64,000 bases of DNA from Owenia fusiformis (lineage: Eukaryota; Annelida; Polychaeta; Sabellida; Oweniidae), in assembly GCA_903813345.2 (NCBI GenBank), contig CAIIXF020000010.1, forward strand, positions 26,500,425 through 26,564,424, read 5' to 3'. The notes beneath the pieces are model-generated. The model ran no database searches. It saw only the letters and a list, made by a program, of their open reading frames with translations, and was not told where the DNA came from. Both the position numbers and the translations under genes were made by a program. This document shows positions 1-37,800 of the stretch, in pieces; position 1 is the stretch's first letter; the number at the start of each line of letters is the position of its first letter.

Positions 1-23490
<23,490 letters not shown>

Positions 23491-23499
23491 TGTGTTGAG

Positions 23500-26400
23500 C
23501 AATGCAATAACTGCTTACATTGCCCCTCAACCCTTGCGCAACCACTGGCTCTTATATGTAGAGATTCACTATAAGTTCTCAGAGACAGCTTGTTTGTAGG
23601 TAAGTGTCTCTGTATTAAAGTCTGCCTCTATACTACATCAACATCTGAAAGTATACAACATCATCCACATATTAATTCACGTAGAAATGTTCAACACCCA
23701 TAAAATGAAACAATTTGCATGGTTTCTTGTGTTTGAACATGTGCATCGCAAATTAAAAACGACCAGGGTATTAGGCCATGTTTGAATTTTTTTGAAGAAG
23801 GCAGATATTGAATATTAATTGCCCCTTCATGTACTTCCCCTCCATGCACTGTATTTCTTCAATTATTTTTTGTCATGCTTTGTAAGTCATATAAGAAACA
23901 ACAGCAACATAAATTGTGTGAGGTTAACATCACCTTTTATAAGTATTTATTACAGGTCATGTGGACCCGGACTGCTTCCTAAATATATATTACTTAAAAG
24001 GATGACTTCAGCATACTGGACGGTCCACCTTTTCAGTAGACCTCTAACCATAGAGATGTAGCAAAGTATAGGATATCATATTCTACCATACCAAGGGATT
24101 ATTCATTAAGCAATTTATTTGGAAAGTGTCACATGAAAAAATGATTTTTAGATTTATTGAATAATCTTGCAAAAACTGTCAATGAAGCAGTGTCTATCGA
24201 AGTTGTGACGAAACATACCAAAGAAACACAGGAAGGGATCAGAAGGTTTATACGCTATAAGGGGATTGTGCTATTTTGGGTAAATGCACTATTTAAACCC
24301 TTAAAATTTAAATCAGATGATTTTTATATCATAGGAAAAAAACTTCTCCATGCAATGACTTGGTTTTCAATTCTGTCCCATAATAAAAATAAAGATGATG
24401 TGTCTCCTAGATTCGTAAATAGATAAAGATCTAACTTCAGTAACTGTATTTGGTCAAAATCATGTAAATAAGCAAAGGATATTCCATTTCTAAAAGAAAT
24501 AAAATTTTCTCTCAAAGTTCCCTTCCCAAAAGTTGATTTTCAATCAAAATAGAAGGACAAGTTCTTTAACCAATTTGAAAATAACTGTCAGAGCTTGATG
24601 TCTGAACAGTACCAATCCTATGATGGGATTACAGCTAAAGAGCTATTTTAAAGCATTTCCTATTGGTCTGTGTTATACAGCGCGATCAAGTGATTGTCTT
24701 TTGAAGACCAGATTTTACTGAGCCATCCAACTATCGCAAACTACATTGAGGTATGGAAAAAAAAAAAAAAAAAAAAGTATTTTATGGTTTGACATCAATA
24801 ATCTTTTAATATTATCTTTACCATTCATTGTCTTTCTCTAGACGTGTGAGAGATGCCGATTCAGACTGATAATCAACAAATCTGATCAAAATTTTTCACG
24901 AATTTTATTTTGTTCAGTTCACAAATGTGACTTGGAATTCTAGAGAACTCTTTCATAGATTTTTCAGGTAAGATTGATTGAGGTCTGAGCCTATTATTTG
25001 AAGTATGTTAGTCTCAGATTGAGGGGTCATCTTGATTCACAAGCTTTCAGTTGCCCCAACTTCAAATTGTGTATACCACCAATGTTCAAAGAAATTGAAA
25101 ATGTTGATGGGTATCAACAGAAAAGATTTCAAAAAATCATTCAAATCATGTTGGGGAAAGGAGCAGAATCCGATAATAGACAAAGCAAATTAAAACAGCA
25201 AAGGGGTGAAAATATCATATTAATATGGGCAGGCTGATAGTCAACTTTTGTCTGGAGGTGTGACTTTCTGGAAGTGTAACTGCTCTGTGCAGCGCATTGA
25301 GTATACAATCAAGCTATTGGCATACTTTGCATATCTTAGGTTCAACCACTAATAGTTTTAGTCACTTTTCTGGATGAGACCCTAATTAAAAATAGGTATT
25401 TTATTTGCGAGTAACCTTCACTTTTGTCTGAAATTAAGAGTTAAATTACTATTGAACACAAATAAGATCTTGGAATAATTTTCCCTCTAAAAGATTTTCT
25501 CAATCACCCCTTTTCTTGATACTGAGTCATTTTTCGTCATCTTGCATTTTTTGTCTTTGAATGATTCTTGTAACATTCCATTTTTGTCTGGAAATAATTT
25601 CAGAATACACTGAACATCCTAACCCATGTGTCTCTCTGACAGACTTGTATAAGATGTCAGTATGTTAGTATTATTTGAGGCATAACTGATATCATTGTAT
25701 AATTGTTGTTTCAATGTTATCCTGACAACTTATCATTTTCATTCAGACCCCTAGTGCCTGTCAATCTTTCTCATTTAAAGACCCCTGATTTTATTTATTT
25801 TCTCCCCCATTAAGGAGCAATTGCAAAGGTAATTCCTGTTTATCCATTAAAAATGTTTTAAAATTATATGTATTGTGTATGATATGAAATGTTAACAACA
25901 TATGAAGAAATATGGAATGTTTTGACCATATGTCTAATAAGTGACCTAATAATATCTTAGAGCAAATTGATTAAGAATATTGACAAACCCCAAATTTTTC
26001 CAAAATATAAGACTTTTTCAGATCCATATAATGCTGTTAATCGTCAAATCATTCCAGGAAAAAGGGATCACAATTAGTAAATGTTAACATAGAGGGGCGT
26101 GGCACTTCTCTTTTAGACTCATTTTAGACATTTTTCTCCTTGGGATATCTGTAAATAGTGTTTAAGTTTCTTAAGCAATGACAAATACTAAGTTATGGTA
26201 TTATCCAACAATATGATACAATATGATATTTGAAAACACAATTAAAACATTGAAATTCTTAATGAGAAAACTAGCTTTTAAATGTTAACAAAGGCTTATT
26301 AGGCCAGATATACGAAAGTGGCCAATTTAAAACTATCATTTGGAATGACATATATTATATATTATATATCTTTTAAACCATTAAATTCTAAAGGGGGTAA

Positions 26401-28870
26401 AATAATCATTAATATTATGTAGTCGTGCTTATAGTCCAAAAAATAGTATAAGCAACAAGATGAAATATAAAAGACAAGAATGGGGAAGCTGCTAAAAGGC
26501 AAAATGTTAAGTCCAATTAAAAGTGATGACACATCAAAACATATGGAAAACCATTCCTAATTGTATGTGTGTCAGTATATGTAAGATTTGGAAAATCTTG
26601 CATGATACATGTAAAAAAAATTAAATGAATAGGATACACTGCTTTAAACGAGAGAAAGCATTTTACTAAGACAAACTGTGACATTCCAAGTAGAGATGAC
26701 AATAAAAATTCACGAATTTGGGAAAAATGATATGGATTCAGTATAATTGGTCACATGTAACCAATCTTGATCACTGATACACCATGGATATAAACAAATT
26801 TCACGTACGTTTACATTAGTAAAGACAAGAACTTTCACAATTTCTCTACAATAATCAAATGGGCCATGAAAGGGTCATCCTATCACACAAGTATAAAATG
26901 CTCAAAAGGGCCATCCTCAGATTTTCTTCAAACTCCCCCCAGAGTTACCCCTCTATATGGCCTACAACATATACACGACTAGTTGTGGTACACCAACTAT
27001 TACGGGAAAAATTCTGGAGTTTTGTGTCATGTGTTCCCTTATATTCCCCTTTCTATAAGAACAGGAGGCATCTTTAAGTGGCCATAGCAAAAATGGGCCC
27101 TCCTCAAAATTCTCCGAAATTTCGACATAACCTCCCTTACAGACCCCATAAACACATACTAAAAGCAATAAATGGTCCGCTGACTATAACCACTATTTTC
27201 AGGCAGGTCTTTAGCACTTTCTCATCATATTTGATTGATACCCATATATCTAAGTTAAGTTTCTGGGCAAGATTTGCCTATATCACTATGTCTAGCTATG
27301 TTATATGCTAAAAATAGAAGGAAACACCACTCAAATGCACATATCCATACAGGAGGTCCTAAATGTTGATACAAAATGAAAAAAGCGACCCTACAATCAT
27401 CACAAGGTATCTATATATAGTACCATATGTGACATTTACCTAAATAGTAAAGTGCCACACCCATTTATATTTTCCAAGTGATAGATGATCCTAGAGAGTT
27501 TCTTTATGATAAAGCATCTTTATAAACAATGGTAAATGGACAATCACATCAAATAAAGGCTGTATGACAAAAGCTAAGATCTGAAACATTCAACAATATG
27601 GCTCAAATTCAGTGCTATTTTCACATTTCAAAATTCTGACCTCAAGCACATTAAAATAAAGTTTATTATGCACATATACATGATACTACACATGCCCACC
27701 ACAGTATAATGACATTAGGATCACAAATAGTGGCCTATAATAGCCACAACTTGATAAAAGTCATCAAGGTCAACTCAATGTTGAAACAGCATGGTGAAAA
27801 TTACCAATACTTCTAAGTCCAATATTGGTTAAAATAAACAATAAAACACTGCATATTCTTATTAAATAGAAGCACAATGATATCAAAATGTAAAATCCTA
27901 ACCTGTAATTGTAGAAAACTGTCTGTGTATTGCTAAACATGGGTTAGAAGTGGAGTAAAATTGCTTTCTCTAGATCCAAGATGGCTGCCAATGCTATGTG
28001 TATGCACAGTGACCTAGATATCTGTCTGAGTCAATAACATGCAGAGAGTCCTATTACACTGTAAAACACCTGTCACTTCTAATATTGAACTCACAGTTAC
28101 ACTACTTATCATAATCTTGATGGGTCAGGAAAATTATAATTTTAGAGACGTGGGGATTATGTTGTATAAAGCAGAAAGCCCCGACCCTGGGAAGATGGAG
28201 GCATTATGCATCAATGCTGTTGTAAACACAGCAACCAGCCGCCATTTCATGTCCTTAATAAATCTATCCCTTACATATAATCTATGGAATAACTTTATCA
28301 AAATTGTAAGTTTACGCTGTATGCTTATATTACGAAACAGTTTTCTAACAAGTTACAAATATATACAAATGTTTTAACTTGGTTTCATACTATTAAGTAA
28401 CTTTAAAGTATCTGAAGATTGTAAGCAAGACATATTCTTATGTAAATAATAACTCATTGTTAACCATCCAACATTATTCTGTTATTTAAGAAAAAAAGAA
28501 ATCAAATTCCAGATCACATCACAATGAAAAATACATGTAATAAACATGTTTGCAATCAAATGGAGATTCCCTCGAATTTGCCATGTGAAAATTGTTATCT
28601 GTTAAAAAATGTTTTCCTTCAAGGAATAAAGATTACGTAAAGGTCACAGTGAGATAATTATACACTGTGAATATTGTATTTTGAATGCTAAATGTCACAA
28701 AGATGAAAATTTAAAAAGAATACACAGAATTGTGCTTATAAGAGACAAATTGTGGTTAAGATATCAGACACATCTGTTCTAATATTTTGATGAGTTTAAA
28801 CATTTTTTAAGGGTCATCTGCAAGGCTTGAAAATCATTCCAGAACAATCGCAATAACTGACAATACATAA
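23500..28870. other. Intergenic DNA upstream of CHD1, no gene recognised
   Basis: Should contain the CHD1 promoter and any 5' UTR exon, but I cannot place them. Open frames at 24157-24426 and 24998-25237 match nothing I know and lack gene-like context. A poly-A run lies at about 24758-24776. Two diverged copies of a GGGCC(A/C)TCCTC-containing segment of about 200 bp lie at 26880-27250. Confidence 0.5.
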
Positions 28871-28871
28871 T

Positions 28872-29225
28872 AGGGCTGTAACCTGGCGGGAGGGGGGGGG
28901 TGCCTCTGAGGTTCAAAATATCCATCCACATCTAGGGTTTTTATCCTTTAAAAAGTGGACCTACATCTAGGGTTTTCCCTTAAAACATAGAACCACTTCT
29001 AGGGATTTTCCCAGCAAAATCCATCAACCTGGGCAGGGAAATGTTATCAACCATACAGCTAGGGTTTTTATTAAAAGGACAAGTGAGTGATTGCAAAAGC
29101 TCACCATGTGAGCTAAAAAGTAGACCCACATGGAGGGATCAGTCAGTGAAAAAAGCAACCTACTAGCGACATGTCCCCATTTAGCCGATATACGGGAGTA
29201 CCCCCCCCCCCCACCTGGGGGCTGT
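28872..29225. repeat. G/C-run-bounded element with CATCTAGGGTTTT repeats
   Basis: Bounded by GGCTGTAACCTGGCGGGAGG and a long G run on the left, and by a long C run then ACCTGGGGGCTGTAAATA on the right. Inside are four loose repeats of an ATCTAGGGTTTT motif about every 36-50 bases. Possibly a small transposon. Confidence 0.4.
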
Positions 29226-29394
29226 AAATACAAATTCCTAGTAACAGTTAAGATTGTGAACAGAACTTCCAAAATGGCTACAAGACACAAAAAGTTATCA
29301 ACTCTCGAACTTTGTAGCCTCTTACATCTGTATGAATTCAAAGGAGCCGTTTTCCTGGAAACATAATTGATAACAAGAACACAAATGTGTACAA

Positions 29395-30145
29395 AATGTC
29401 CCCACCAATGGGTGATCCCGTCAAATGGTTATCCTGAAAATGAGTAGACAAGACTTTACAGACAAAATTTTAGGACAGAAAATCCAAAATGGCTGCCTTG
29501 ACATTGACCCAGAATGCCAAAAAACTAAACAGATGTAGATTTTCATACTAAGAATCATCCCTGAAAATTTGAAATTGATCTACCAAACGGTTCACCTAAA
29601 AACGCGTAGACAAGACTTTACAGGCAAGATTTTAAGACGGAAAATCCAAAATGGCTGCCTTGACATTTATCCAGAATGCCAAAAAACTAATCAGATCTAG
29701 ATTTTCATACTAAGAATCATTCCTGAAAATTTGAAATTGATCTACAGAACGGTTCACCTGGAAATGCGTAGACAAGACTTAACAGACAAGATTTTAGGAC
29801 GGAAAATCCAAAATGGCTGCCTTGACATTTACCCAGAATGCCAAAAAACTGATCAGTTCTACATTTTCATACTAAGAAACATGCCTGAAAATTTGAAATT
29901 GATCTACCAAACCGTTCACCTGAAAACACGTAGACAAGACTTTACAGACAAGATTTTAGGATGGAAAATCCAAAATGGCTGCCTTGACATTTACCCAGAA
30001 TGCCAAAAAACTAATCAGATCTAGATTTTCATACTAAGAATCATCCCTGAAAATTTGAAATTGATCCACCAAACGGTTCACCTGAAAACACGTAGACAAG
30101 ACTTCACAGACAAGATTTTAGGAAGGAAAAATCCAAAATGGCCGA
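29395..30145. repeat. About 157-bp satellite, 4.5 units
   Basis: Units with TAGACAAGACTTTACAGACA, ATCCAAAATGGCTGCC, TTTACCCAGAATGCCAAAAA and CCTGAAAATTTGAAATTGATC. Same family as the intron 1 satellite. The open frame across 29731-30024 comes from the period and is not a gene. The array begins next to AACACAAATGTGTACAAAAT, which also starts the copy at 36125. A further relative with a GACGTACGTACGGACGGAC tail lies at 30540-30610. Confidence 0.88.
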
Positions 30146-30844
30146 CAATAAAAAAGTGATTATGAGTTTTTGCTGATTTCTTTTTACAAAATTAACACAT
30201 AAAACTACTGTTAATAATAACATAGGCTTTTACAACAAAGTACATCTGAAATTATTTATAGTGCTGCTAAATAGTTTAAGTATGAAAACTCAAAAACACC
30301 GTTCAATATGATACAAAGTATTATCGTGCGCCAACTTTTCTTAAGACATTCAAAATGGCTGCCATGACTGAGCAAACATGTGAGCTGAACAAGATGTTAA
30401 AGTTTTAAAAGCAACTATAAAGCCATTTTTCTTAAAGTTTGCAGACAAGGATTTTAGCGTTTGACTTCAAAATGGCCGACAGGAAGTAGGTATCGAGTTA
30501 AATTTTTTTCATCCACATCTGTATGCACTCATAAGTTATCCCTGAAAATTTGAAGGTGATATCTGTAGCGGTTTTCGAGAAAACTCCCAGACGTACGTAC
30601 GGACGGACATCATTTGTTGTTGCTGCATTGGTTTCTTCATTCATTTTCTTCTTTCTTTGTCTTGATTTGATTGCGATGTTACTTATCTTTCTTCAGGGTC
30701 CACAGACTTGAGACTGCGCATAGGTGGGTTAAACGTTTTGATCCGGCCGGAAAACTCTCCCCTTCCCCTTACTGTTGGTCTTATGCTGATTTGTCATCTT
30801 AGTTTACCCTCTTTGCGGAGAAGATACTGTTTCATATTCATTTG

Positions 30845-31840
30845 TTAATGTTCTCTTCTCTCATTAATTTTCCAGTCCTTCATGATGATATTCTCCTGCA
30901 TATTGTATTTAGTACATATCCATTTATTTCTTGTTATAGCTTTCTTAGTATACGAATTTAGTATGTTGCTCCTGTAGCCTTGACATTGTAGTTTATTTCC
31001 CAGGCTGGTAACTCTGTTTGTTGCATCTTCCAGTTGACTGCAGATTCTTGAAATCCTTATTATTTGTGATATAAATATTCCATAAGATTGGTTTCTAGGA
31101 ATATTTCCAGATAGATCAGGATATGAGACTATTTGGAAATTGAAGTTTTCCCTTTTGTCGTATAGTTTTGTAGTGATTTGTTTATTTACTATTTTCATTT
31201 GTATGTCCAGAAAAGTTGTTTCTGTATCCTTCTCATTTTCCTTGTTTAACACTAGTTCTTCAGGATAGATGTTCTTCATATCAGTCTCCATTTCTCCGTC
31301 GTTGTTTATAGTACATAAATCATCGATGAATCTTGTAGTTTTAGCATATTTTAGTACTTTGGAGTAGTCTTCCCTATACATTTTCTCAATGGCTTGAAAT
31401 TCATAACTGTATAAGTATAGGTTTGCCATATATGGCGCCGGATCGATTCCCATCGGCATTCCAATTTTCTGTCTTAGAATTGATTTCCCTGCTTTAAAGT
31501 AGGCTGTATCCACGATGAAATCCACTAGATCATTGCACTCTCCTTTGGTATATGCCTTTTTATTATCCGCCTTTCCACCCCATTTGGCTTCATCTCCACC
31601 TACTGTTATCTTTTGGTTAGTTCCTCCTCTGAAGGCTTTATCTATCACCCATTTCAGTTTTTCCTTTATGTCAGTTAGATTAATCTTTGTGTATAGTGTA
31701 GAGAAATCATACGAGGCTATGTTTCTTGCCCCGTTCCTTAAATTTACACTTTTAATGTTATCTAACATATTTTGGTTATTGTCACTAATCCACATCCTAT
31801 TGCAGACGGACGCGCCTAGGCCAACAATATGGCCCCACAA
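30845..31840 (-). pseudogene. Penelope-like reverse transcriptase remnant, 5'-truncated
   Basis: Open for about 330 codons with reverse transcriptase motifs in order: SYDFSTLYTKI (motif A Asp), GMPMGIDPAPYMANLYL (motif B) and RFIDDLC (motif C, Asp-Asp). The GMPMG and FIDD forms resemble Penelope-like retroelements better than common LINEs. The open frame starts at a TTG about where the upstream IVG motif would be, so the N-terminal part is missing. No GIY-YIG endonuclease follows; the frame ends NERREH. A family A-like GTGGTGGGGACATAAAA adjoins the truncated end. A retroelement copy, not a host gene. Confidence 0.75.
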
Positions 31841-32481
31841 TATGTGGTGGGGACATAAAAATGCGGGAAGCTTCCATAAATATAATCTGGATCACAATCA
31901 CATGGCCATCAATTTCAACTAGTGGTGTGAATAAAATAGTAAGCAATCTCTGACACCAGAGAAAGCTTTGTTGTGTGTGTGCAACAACTTCCTAGAACTT
32001 TGACTATGGTAATTTACAACATAGCATGTGCCAACTTACATTATGAGGTAATATTAAAAAAGTTGCTAAGTAATCAACTTTACTATCTTCACATTACAAT
32101 ATTCCAGTATTTGGACATGAATATGAATATAAAGTGATTTTTGTGATTTTTACATGGCATAACTTTCTTTTTTTGCGTCGCAACTAAGGCATACCCCTCG
32201 CGAAACTTTTTGGAAAAAATTGCAACTTTCTCCGGTGTCAGCAATCTAACTCGTTTGAAAAGTGATGGCGGGAATTCAAATTATGATGTAAAGATAAAAC
32301 CGCAACGAAATATTCGTAGATTTGTTTGAAAAACTAAGAAATAAACATCACATATCCAATTTTTCAAAATAGAAAATAAACATGTATAAATAGTAAGGCA
32401 TGTAGGTCAGATTACCCCTCGCATGCATTAACATTGGTCTCGTATATGTCATACAGTAAATATTTGAAATACAACTTTTAT

Positions 32482-33187
32482 TTAACCTTCTGCACTCTGA
32501 CTTATTTCAGCAAATGTATCCCACGCATCTGACTTATTTTTCAAAAATGATATGCCTGGACTAAATAATTAATATCTCAATAACTACTGAATGAATCTGG
32601 ATAAAATTTTCACAAAGGGAAGATACACTAGCGTAGCTCATGAGAAAAATGTTCTCATGATTTTTTTTCGTACATAAACACGACTGGGCATAAATATACC
32701 ATGAATACTCCTCCGGAATCCGCCGTTTCGCCCCTCGGGAGATTCAACGTTTGGTCAGAATCCAAAACTGAATTTGCAGCGATCGAATGTTCTTCTTTTC
32801 AGTTCAGAAAATATTCTAGTTTCTATTTTCGATGACCATTATCGGCTTCCAAGAGCCTAAAGAGCTCGAAATCGCAATCCATTTCCTCCACATTTTCGTT
32901 GTGATCGTATTTGACCATCATTTTCTACGATTTGTTCACTAAAAACGACTTAAACACTGTTTAAATTGTTGAATTGAGAAATATTTTTCGAAGCATCGCC
33001 ATTTCTAGGTCAACAGGAAGTCACTTACCAAGGACTGAATAAATCGGGCAATCTAATTGGATCATAAGAACGGCGGGAAAAAGTAAAGTTTTCAAAAGTT
33101 AGATTTGTGTCGTCCGGATCCGCCGGTGGATTCTGGCGGTAATTTTGAATGGGCGGACACGGTCGCCGGTGGTCTGCTAAAGGTTAA
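32482..33187. mobile_element. Possible piggyBac-like non-autonomous element
   Basis: TTAA lies at both ends (32482-32485, 33184-33187), with short imperfect inverted termini CCTTCTGC and GCTAAAGG. Inner CCGGAATCCGCCG and CCGGATCCGCCGG blocks are mirrored near the two ends. TTAA with CC-starting ends fits piggyBac, but the match is short. Confidence 0.4.
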
Positions 33188-33189
33188 AC

Positions 33190-35960
33190 TTATGATTGGA
33201 CATAACAGTGATCAAAAGACCCAGTCATTGGGCCATCTGGACAAGTGTGATTTTTTCTGACGGGTATTCAAGAATGTAAGACGTCGATCTCGACAGGCAG
33301 GTTTAGAACAAAGTACAGAAATTGCGGCGACTATAGTATCAATACTTACTTGAAATATCCTGAAACTGAACTCAAAAAACCACTCTAACTTTAGTTCTAA
33401 TTCATTTTATTCACCGATATTTTTTTACATTTCTTGTTGTTTTGCGCCTCTATTCTGAAGAGCAATTGCTAGACCCCTCTGGGAGTCAATTGATACACAG
33501 GTAATCTCTGCTAGGTTCCTTTTTTGGTACGGAATTTAGCTCATGCGCATTACATTGAATAATTTAATTGGTTCAGATTTCGAACATGCATGCCACTAGT
33601 TAATTATTTTAACTAAAACCTGTAGCAGATCGCCCCTATTCAGTATATCAGTTCAAGTTTGAGAACGCGTGAATACAAAGGTTTTTCTCAATATTGGTGA
33701 AAGAAAGGTAACCCCAAGGCCAGATATAGGTATATGTATATTTCCTTTACATCATGGGACATATTTTCCCTGCATTAGTTTTACCATGGGGCTGTGTGTG
33801 TCTTTTATCTTTCCAGAAATCAGTCCCAATTTGCAGTGTGGCAAATAAGAGGTCGCCAAACGCCAAAAACAGGGAGTGAAAAAAATTTGGCGATAGATGT
33901 TGCGATCTTCCTCGACAATTTTGGCGATGGATGTAATCTAACTTCACAGGTTTTATCCCCGACATTTGCTTGATCTTCTCACAAAAAATCATCGCAAAAC
34001 AATGTCTAGATCTATCAAAATATTAGCGAACCAATACGAATTAAAATATTCCTTTTTACACACGAAACCAAATCGTTATAGAACCGCTGCTCTAATTGGC
34101 CGAAATACTAAGAATGAAGCGATGTCTACCAATCAAAACCATCTATACATCAATGCTACGATCCCTTTATTTGTTTATCTGGCGAAGCACGTGGCTAGGG
34201 GGTGAATCAAAAATGCAACAAAACAAAACTCAGTTCGAACAAGACATAAGGTCAAACTGCATTCTAATAGCATTAGCGATCTTTTTTTATCTTAAATTAA
34301 CTCCTAAAACCCTGCCTTGATTGCTCAACCACTGGGTTTATCAAGATTTGTTCCCGGATTAGTTATCTCTCATCGTATTACTAGAAAGAGTTCACACGGA
34401 GCTTACATTGAGACGGCCCCTAATTTCTTTTGAGATGCGCAGACGCACTGCGCAGTAGGTCTATCAATGCCGGTCACAGTGACCTCGTCTATCAGAGTTC
34501 TCGCTGGGTATTTTTAATTACTCCATCAAGTAGAGAGATTAAATACACTAGATTTGAAGTTGATCCTATGAAGATAGATACCGGGCACATTAAGAACCAG
34601 TCCATCGCATATTTAAAGGTGGTTACAATGATAAACTGGATATGGAAACAAATCCACGTTCACTTTCAGTTTAATCTGATCAATAGATTACCATATTCAC
34701 TTTCAAGAGCCCCCAGTAATGCCGTATCGTTGTCAGTCTTATTTTGAAATTCAACGTCTTCCTGTTTCGACTTTCCATACCCCATCAAATGTTAGGTTAA
34801 TCAAATCACACCACCTTCGCAACTACATGTACTTGTGTACATTGAAATCTCAGGACGATTGAAAATAAGATTTATAGTGGTTATTTAGATAAAATTCAGA
34901 ATTAATAGCAGTGCTTTGGGAATAATGAATATTCTTTCCTTTATTTTTACAGTCAAAATTAGGTGAACACAAAATTAACTCGACAAAATAATGGCGGGAC
35001 AGAAATTTTTTTGGCCAGAGTGTTTTTAATGTCTCTGGACAAATTTGGCTACAGCGAAAAAATCCTTATTTGCCAGACTGATTTGGCATTACTAATTTGG
35101 TATGGGAAGTGATTTTAGTCACCTTTACAATATTTTTACCATAAATATGACAATCACACCAAGGACAGTCCCCAGGTTTAGAAAATTTTAAATGGGCCCC
35201 AAAATACAATACATAAGGACCTTGTCTTGACATATTTTTCAAAATGGCTTCTTTTACATGACATCATAAACTTCTGAGAAGAGGAAGTGCTATAATAAAA
35301 TTAAGTTGAAAATCATATAATTATCCCCTGTTATTTTCCCATCCAAAGAAATGATTGTCTTAGGTCACCTGCCAAAACATACATAGTTCTCTGCACCCAG
35401 ACTCTAGTGTCTGTTATCCAGATATCCCAAGGGATTTATACATGCCATTTTTGACATCTGCAATTAATTACTGCAAAATAGGCCAGGGATTTTTAGCATT
35501 AAAACCATGTTTTTGTGTATTGTTGGGATAATTGTGGTTTATACTAATAACAAGTTACCGACCTCTCACATCACTTCTCAACTTCATTCAATGGAATAAT
35601 GAACTACAAGGGCAAAATCAACTTTCCTCTGGATATTTGACAAAACAGTCCTAGGATCTAACATCACTTCTAATGAAGCATAACAATCACCCATTGAGAT
35701 ATGATATAATTCCCATGACTATTATAACAGTACAAAACAATTAGCATCACATAGTATTTAACATTTTAATGTGTTTGATTTAAGTTATTGTGTATTTAAA
35801 CATAGTTAAATGGGCTATTCTAGCAATTCTTTTTTTATTTGCCCCGGGTGCCTTGATATTTGGTTACTATAGCAATCATTTATCATTTAGAGAGGTATTA
35901 TCAGATATTATGATCAACCCTCATATATAGAGGTTATACCTAGGTTATACCTAGGAAGGG
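33190..35960. other. Intergenic DNA, nothing recognised
   Basis: Several short open frames on both strands (33747-34747) show no family resemblance and no splice context. No tandem array, inverted repeat or RNA gene was seen. Confidence 0.4.
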
Positions 35961-35965
35961 ATTGC

Positions 35966-36051
35966 ATATTGGGTTTATCGAGATATCTTTGATATCTTCC
36001 TGAGGCAGCGGAGGGCAGATATCATATCATCCCGAAGGATAAGCCCAATAT
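35966..36051. repeat. Short palindrome, hairpin family copy
   Basis: ATATTGGGTTTATC at 35966-35979 is inverted as GATAAGCCCAATAT at 36038-36051. The loop contains ATATCTTTGATATC and CGGAGGGCAGATATCATATC. Preceded by a doubled GGTTATACCTA. Resembles the palindromes at 49.6, 50.4, 59.4 and 59.8 kb. Confidence 0.7.
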
Positions 36052-36119
36052 ATATTCTCACCTGGGGGACGACCTTTTTATACCATGATAATTCATGAAC
36101 ACAGGAACTACACTGGACG

Positions 36120-36425
36120 GAATTACAACAAGAACACAAATGTGTACAAAATGTCCCCACCTATGGGTGATCCCGTCAAATGGTTATCCTAAAAATGAGT
36201 AGACAAGACTTTACTGACACAATTTGAGGACGGAAAATCCAAAATGGCCACCTTAAAATTTACCCAGAATGCCAAAAAATTAGTCAGTTGTAGATTTTCA
36301 TACTAAGAACCATCCCTGAAAATTTGAAATTGATCTACCAAACAGTTCACCTGGAAATGAGTAGACAAGACTTTACTGACACAATTTGAGGACGGAAAAT
36401 CCAAAGTGGCCACCTTAAAAGGACG
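36120..36425. repeat. 157-bp satellite, about two units
   Basis: Starts with AACACAAATGTGTACAAAAT as at 29385, then carries TGAGTAGACAAGACTTTACT, AAAATCCAAAATGGCCACC and CCAGAATGCCAAAAA. Downstream, 36430-37800 has no gene; it contains a 28-bp direct repeat at about 37180-37235. Confidence 0.85.
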
Positions 36426-37800
36426 AGTGTCTTTAAGACCCTATATTAGCCCCCAAGATATTTGTACAGGATATCAAAGAGACTTTGTTTGATAACCAGA
36501 TCCCAAAATTAGGTAATTCTGACCTTTATATTTCAAAATATAGGTCATTCTATTAACGTGTATAAAATTACTTTTTCAAGGAAAATCACTTTTTTCACAT
36601 CATTATTGTCACTGTTTCTATTTATTATCAAAATAATCATTATTTTCAGTCATTTAAGACTTTTTAATTGATCTTCATGGTATTATCTTACATAATAGTG
36701 ACAAAGCATAATGGGCAACATTCGAAAACATATAAAATATAACAAGTCAAAAAGGCAAACAAAATATTGAATAGTGATCATCTCTATACTTCATTGAGAT
36801 CAATTGTCTACACAAAACTAGGTCAGAAAAGAATATTGAGTTTTTTTTAATTTACATCACAATGGGAAAGAACAAGGGGCAACATTAGAAAACACATGAA
36901 CTTATTAACAATTCCAAAATGCATACCAATCAATTATATATTGATCTGCTTCCTTGAGATCAATTGCTCATATACAGTTTGTTTTAAAGTGACAGTAAAA
37001 TACTGAATTTATTATTTCACATCACAGTGAGGAAGCACAAAGAGCAACATTTGAAAACACATAAAATATAACAATTTCTTAAACGTTACTCTGGACTTTA
37101 CATAACTGTTGATGAGCACAGTTTGGTCATTATAATAAGAGATTCTATGAGCTATCATCATCTTCTTCAGATGACAACATTTCAGACATATCTTTTGATT
37201 TTAAAATGTCAGACATATCTTTTGATTTTAAAATGTCAAACTTTGTGCATTTCTTTTTGCTTCATACCCCTTTTTGCCTTCAACCCTACTCCCAACTTGG
37301 CATGTAGAACACCATCCAGTGATTGCCTCAATACTATACATACAACTGGATCTGGGTTGTACTCCACCCATGTAAAATGAGATTTAGAGAACACAAACCG
37401 ATTACTGGCCTTTTACACAAATTAAGCCATATGTTTCTTTTTTAAGAATGATGGTATATTGTGTATTTTGAACTGTGATAATATAAAAAATTATTCATTG
37501 ACAAAAATGATGCCTGTCACATGAAGATAAAATGATTGTACAACAATCATCTCATATGAATGAATGTATTGAAAGGAATTGCATATTATTATGTTACTTA
37601 GAGCCATGGTAAAGATATATGCTTCTCAAGAGGTCATGCTCCAGTGCAAGCATACATATTAGTTCATGAAAAGATCATATGAATAAAGAAAATATACTCA
37701 AATACATAAAACACAACTGTCACAATCATTCTAAGGATTTTCAAAATGGCTGACATCATTTTATTTCATGCTGAAAATTGCAGAAAAGTTCCATTTTTGC

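Noticed and set aside
24157-25237. Open frames of about 80-89 codons upstream of CHD1
   Set aside because: No recognisable domain, no splice partners and no start context; the length is expected by chance in AT-rich DNA.
29731-30024. 97-codon open frame with two similar halves
   Set aside because: It is two monomers of the 157-bp satellite read in one frame; the same DNA elsewhere is not open.
31515-31922. 135-codon plus-strand open frame
   Set aside because: Antisense shadow of the reverse transcriptase remnant.
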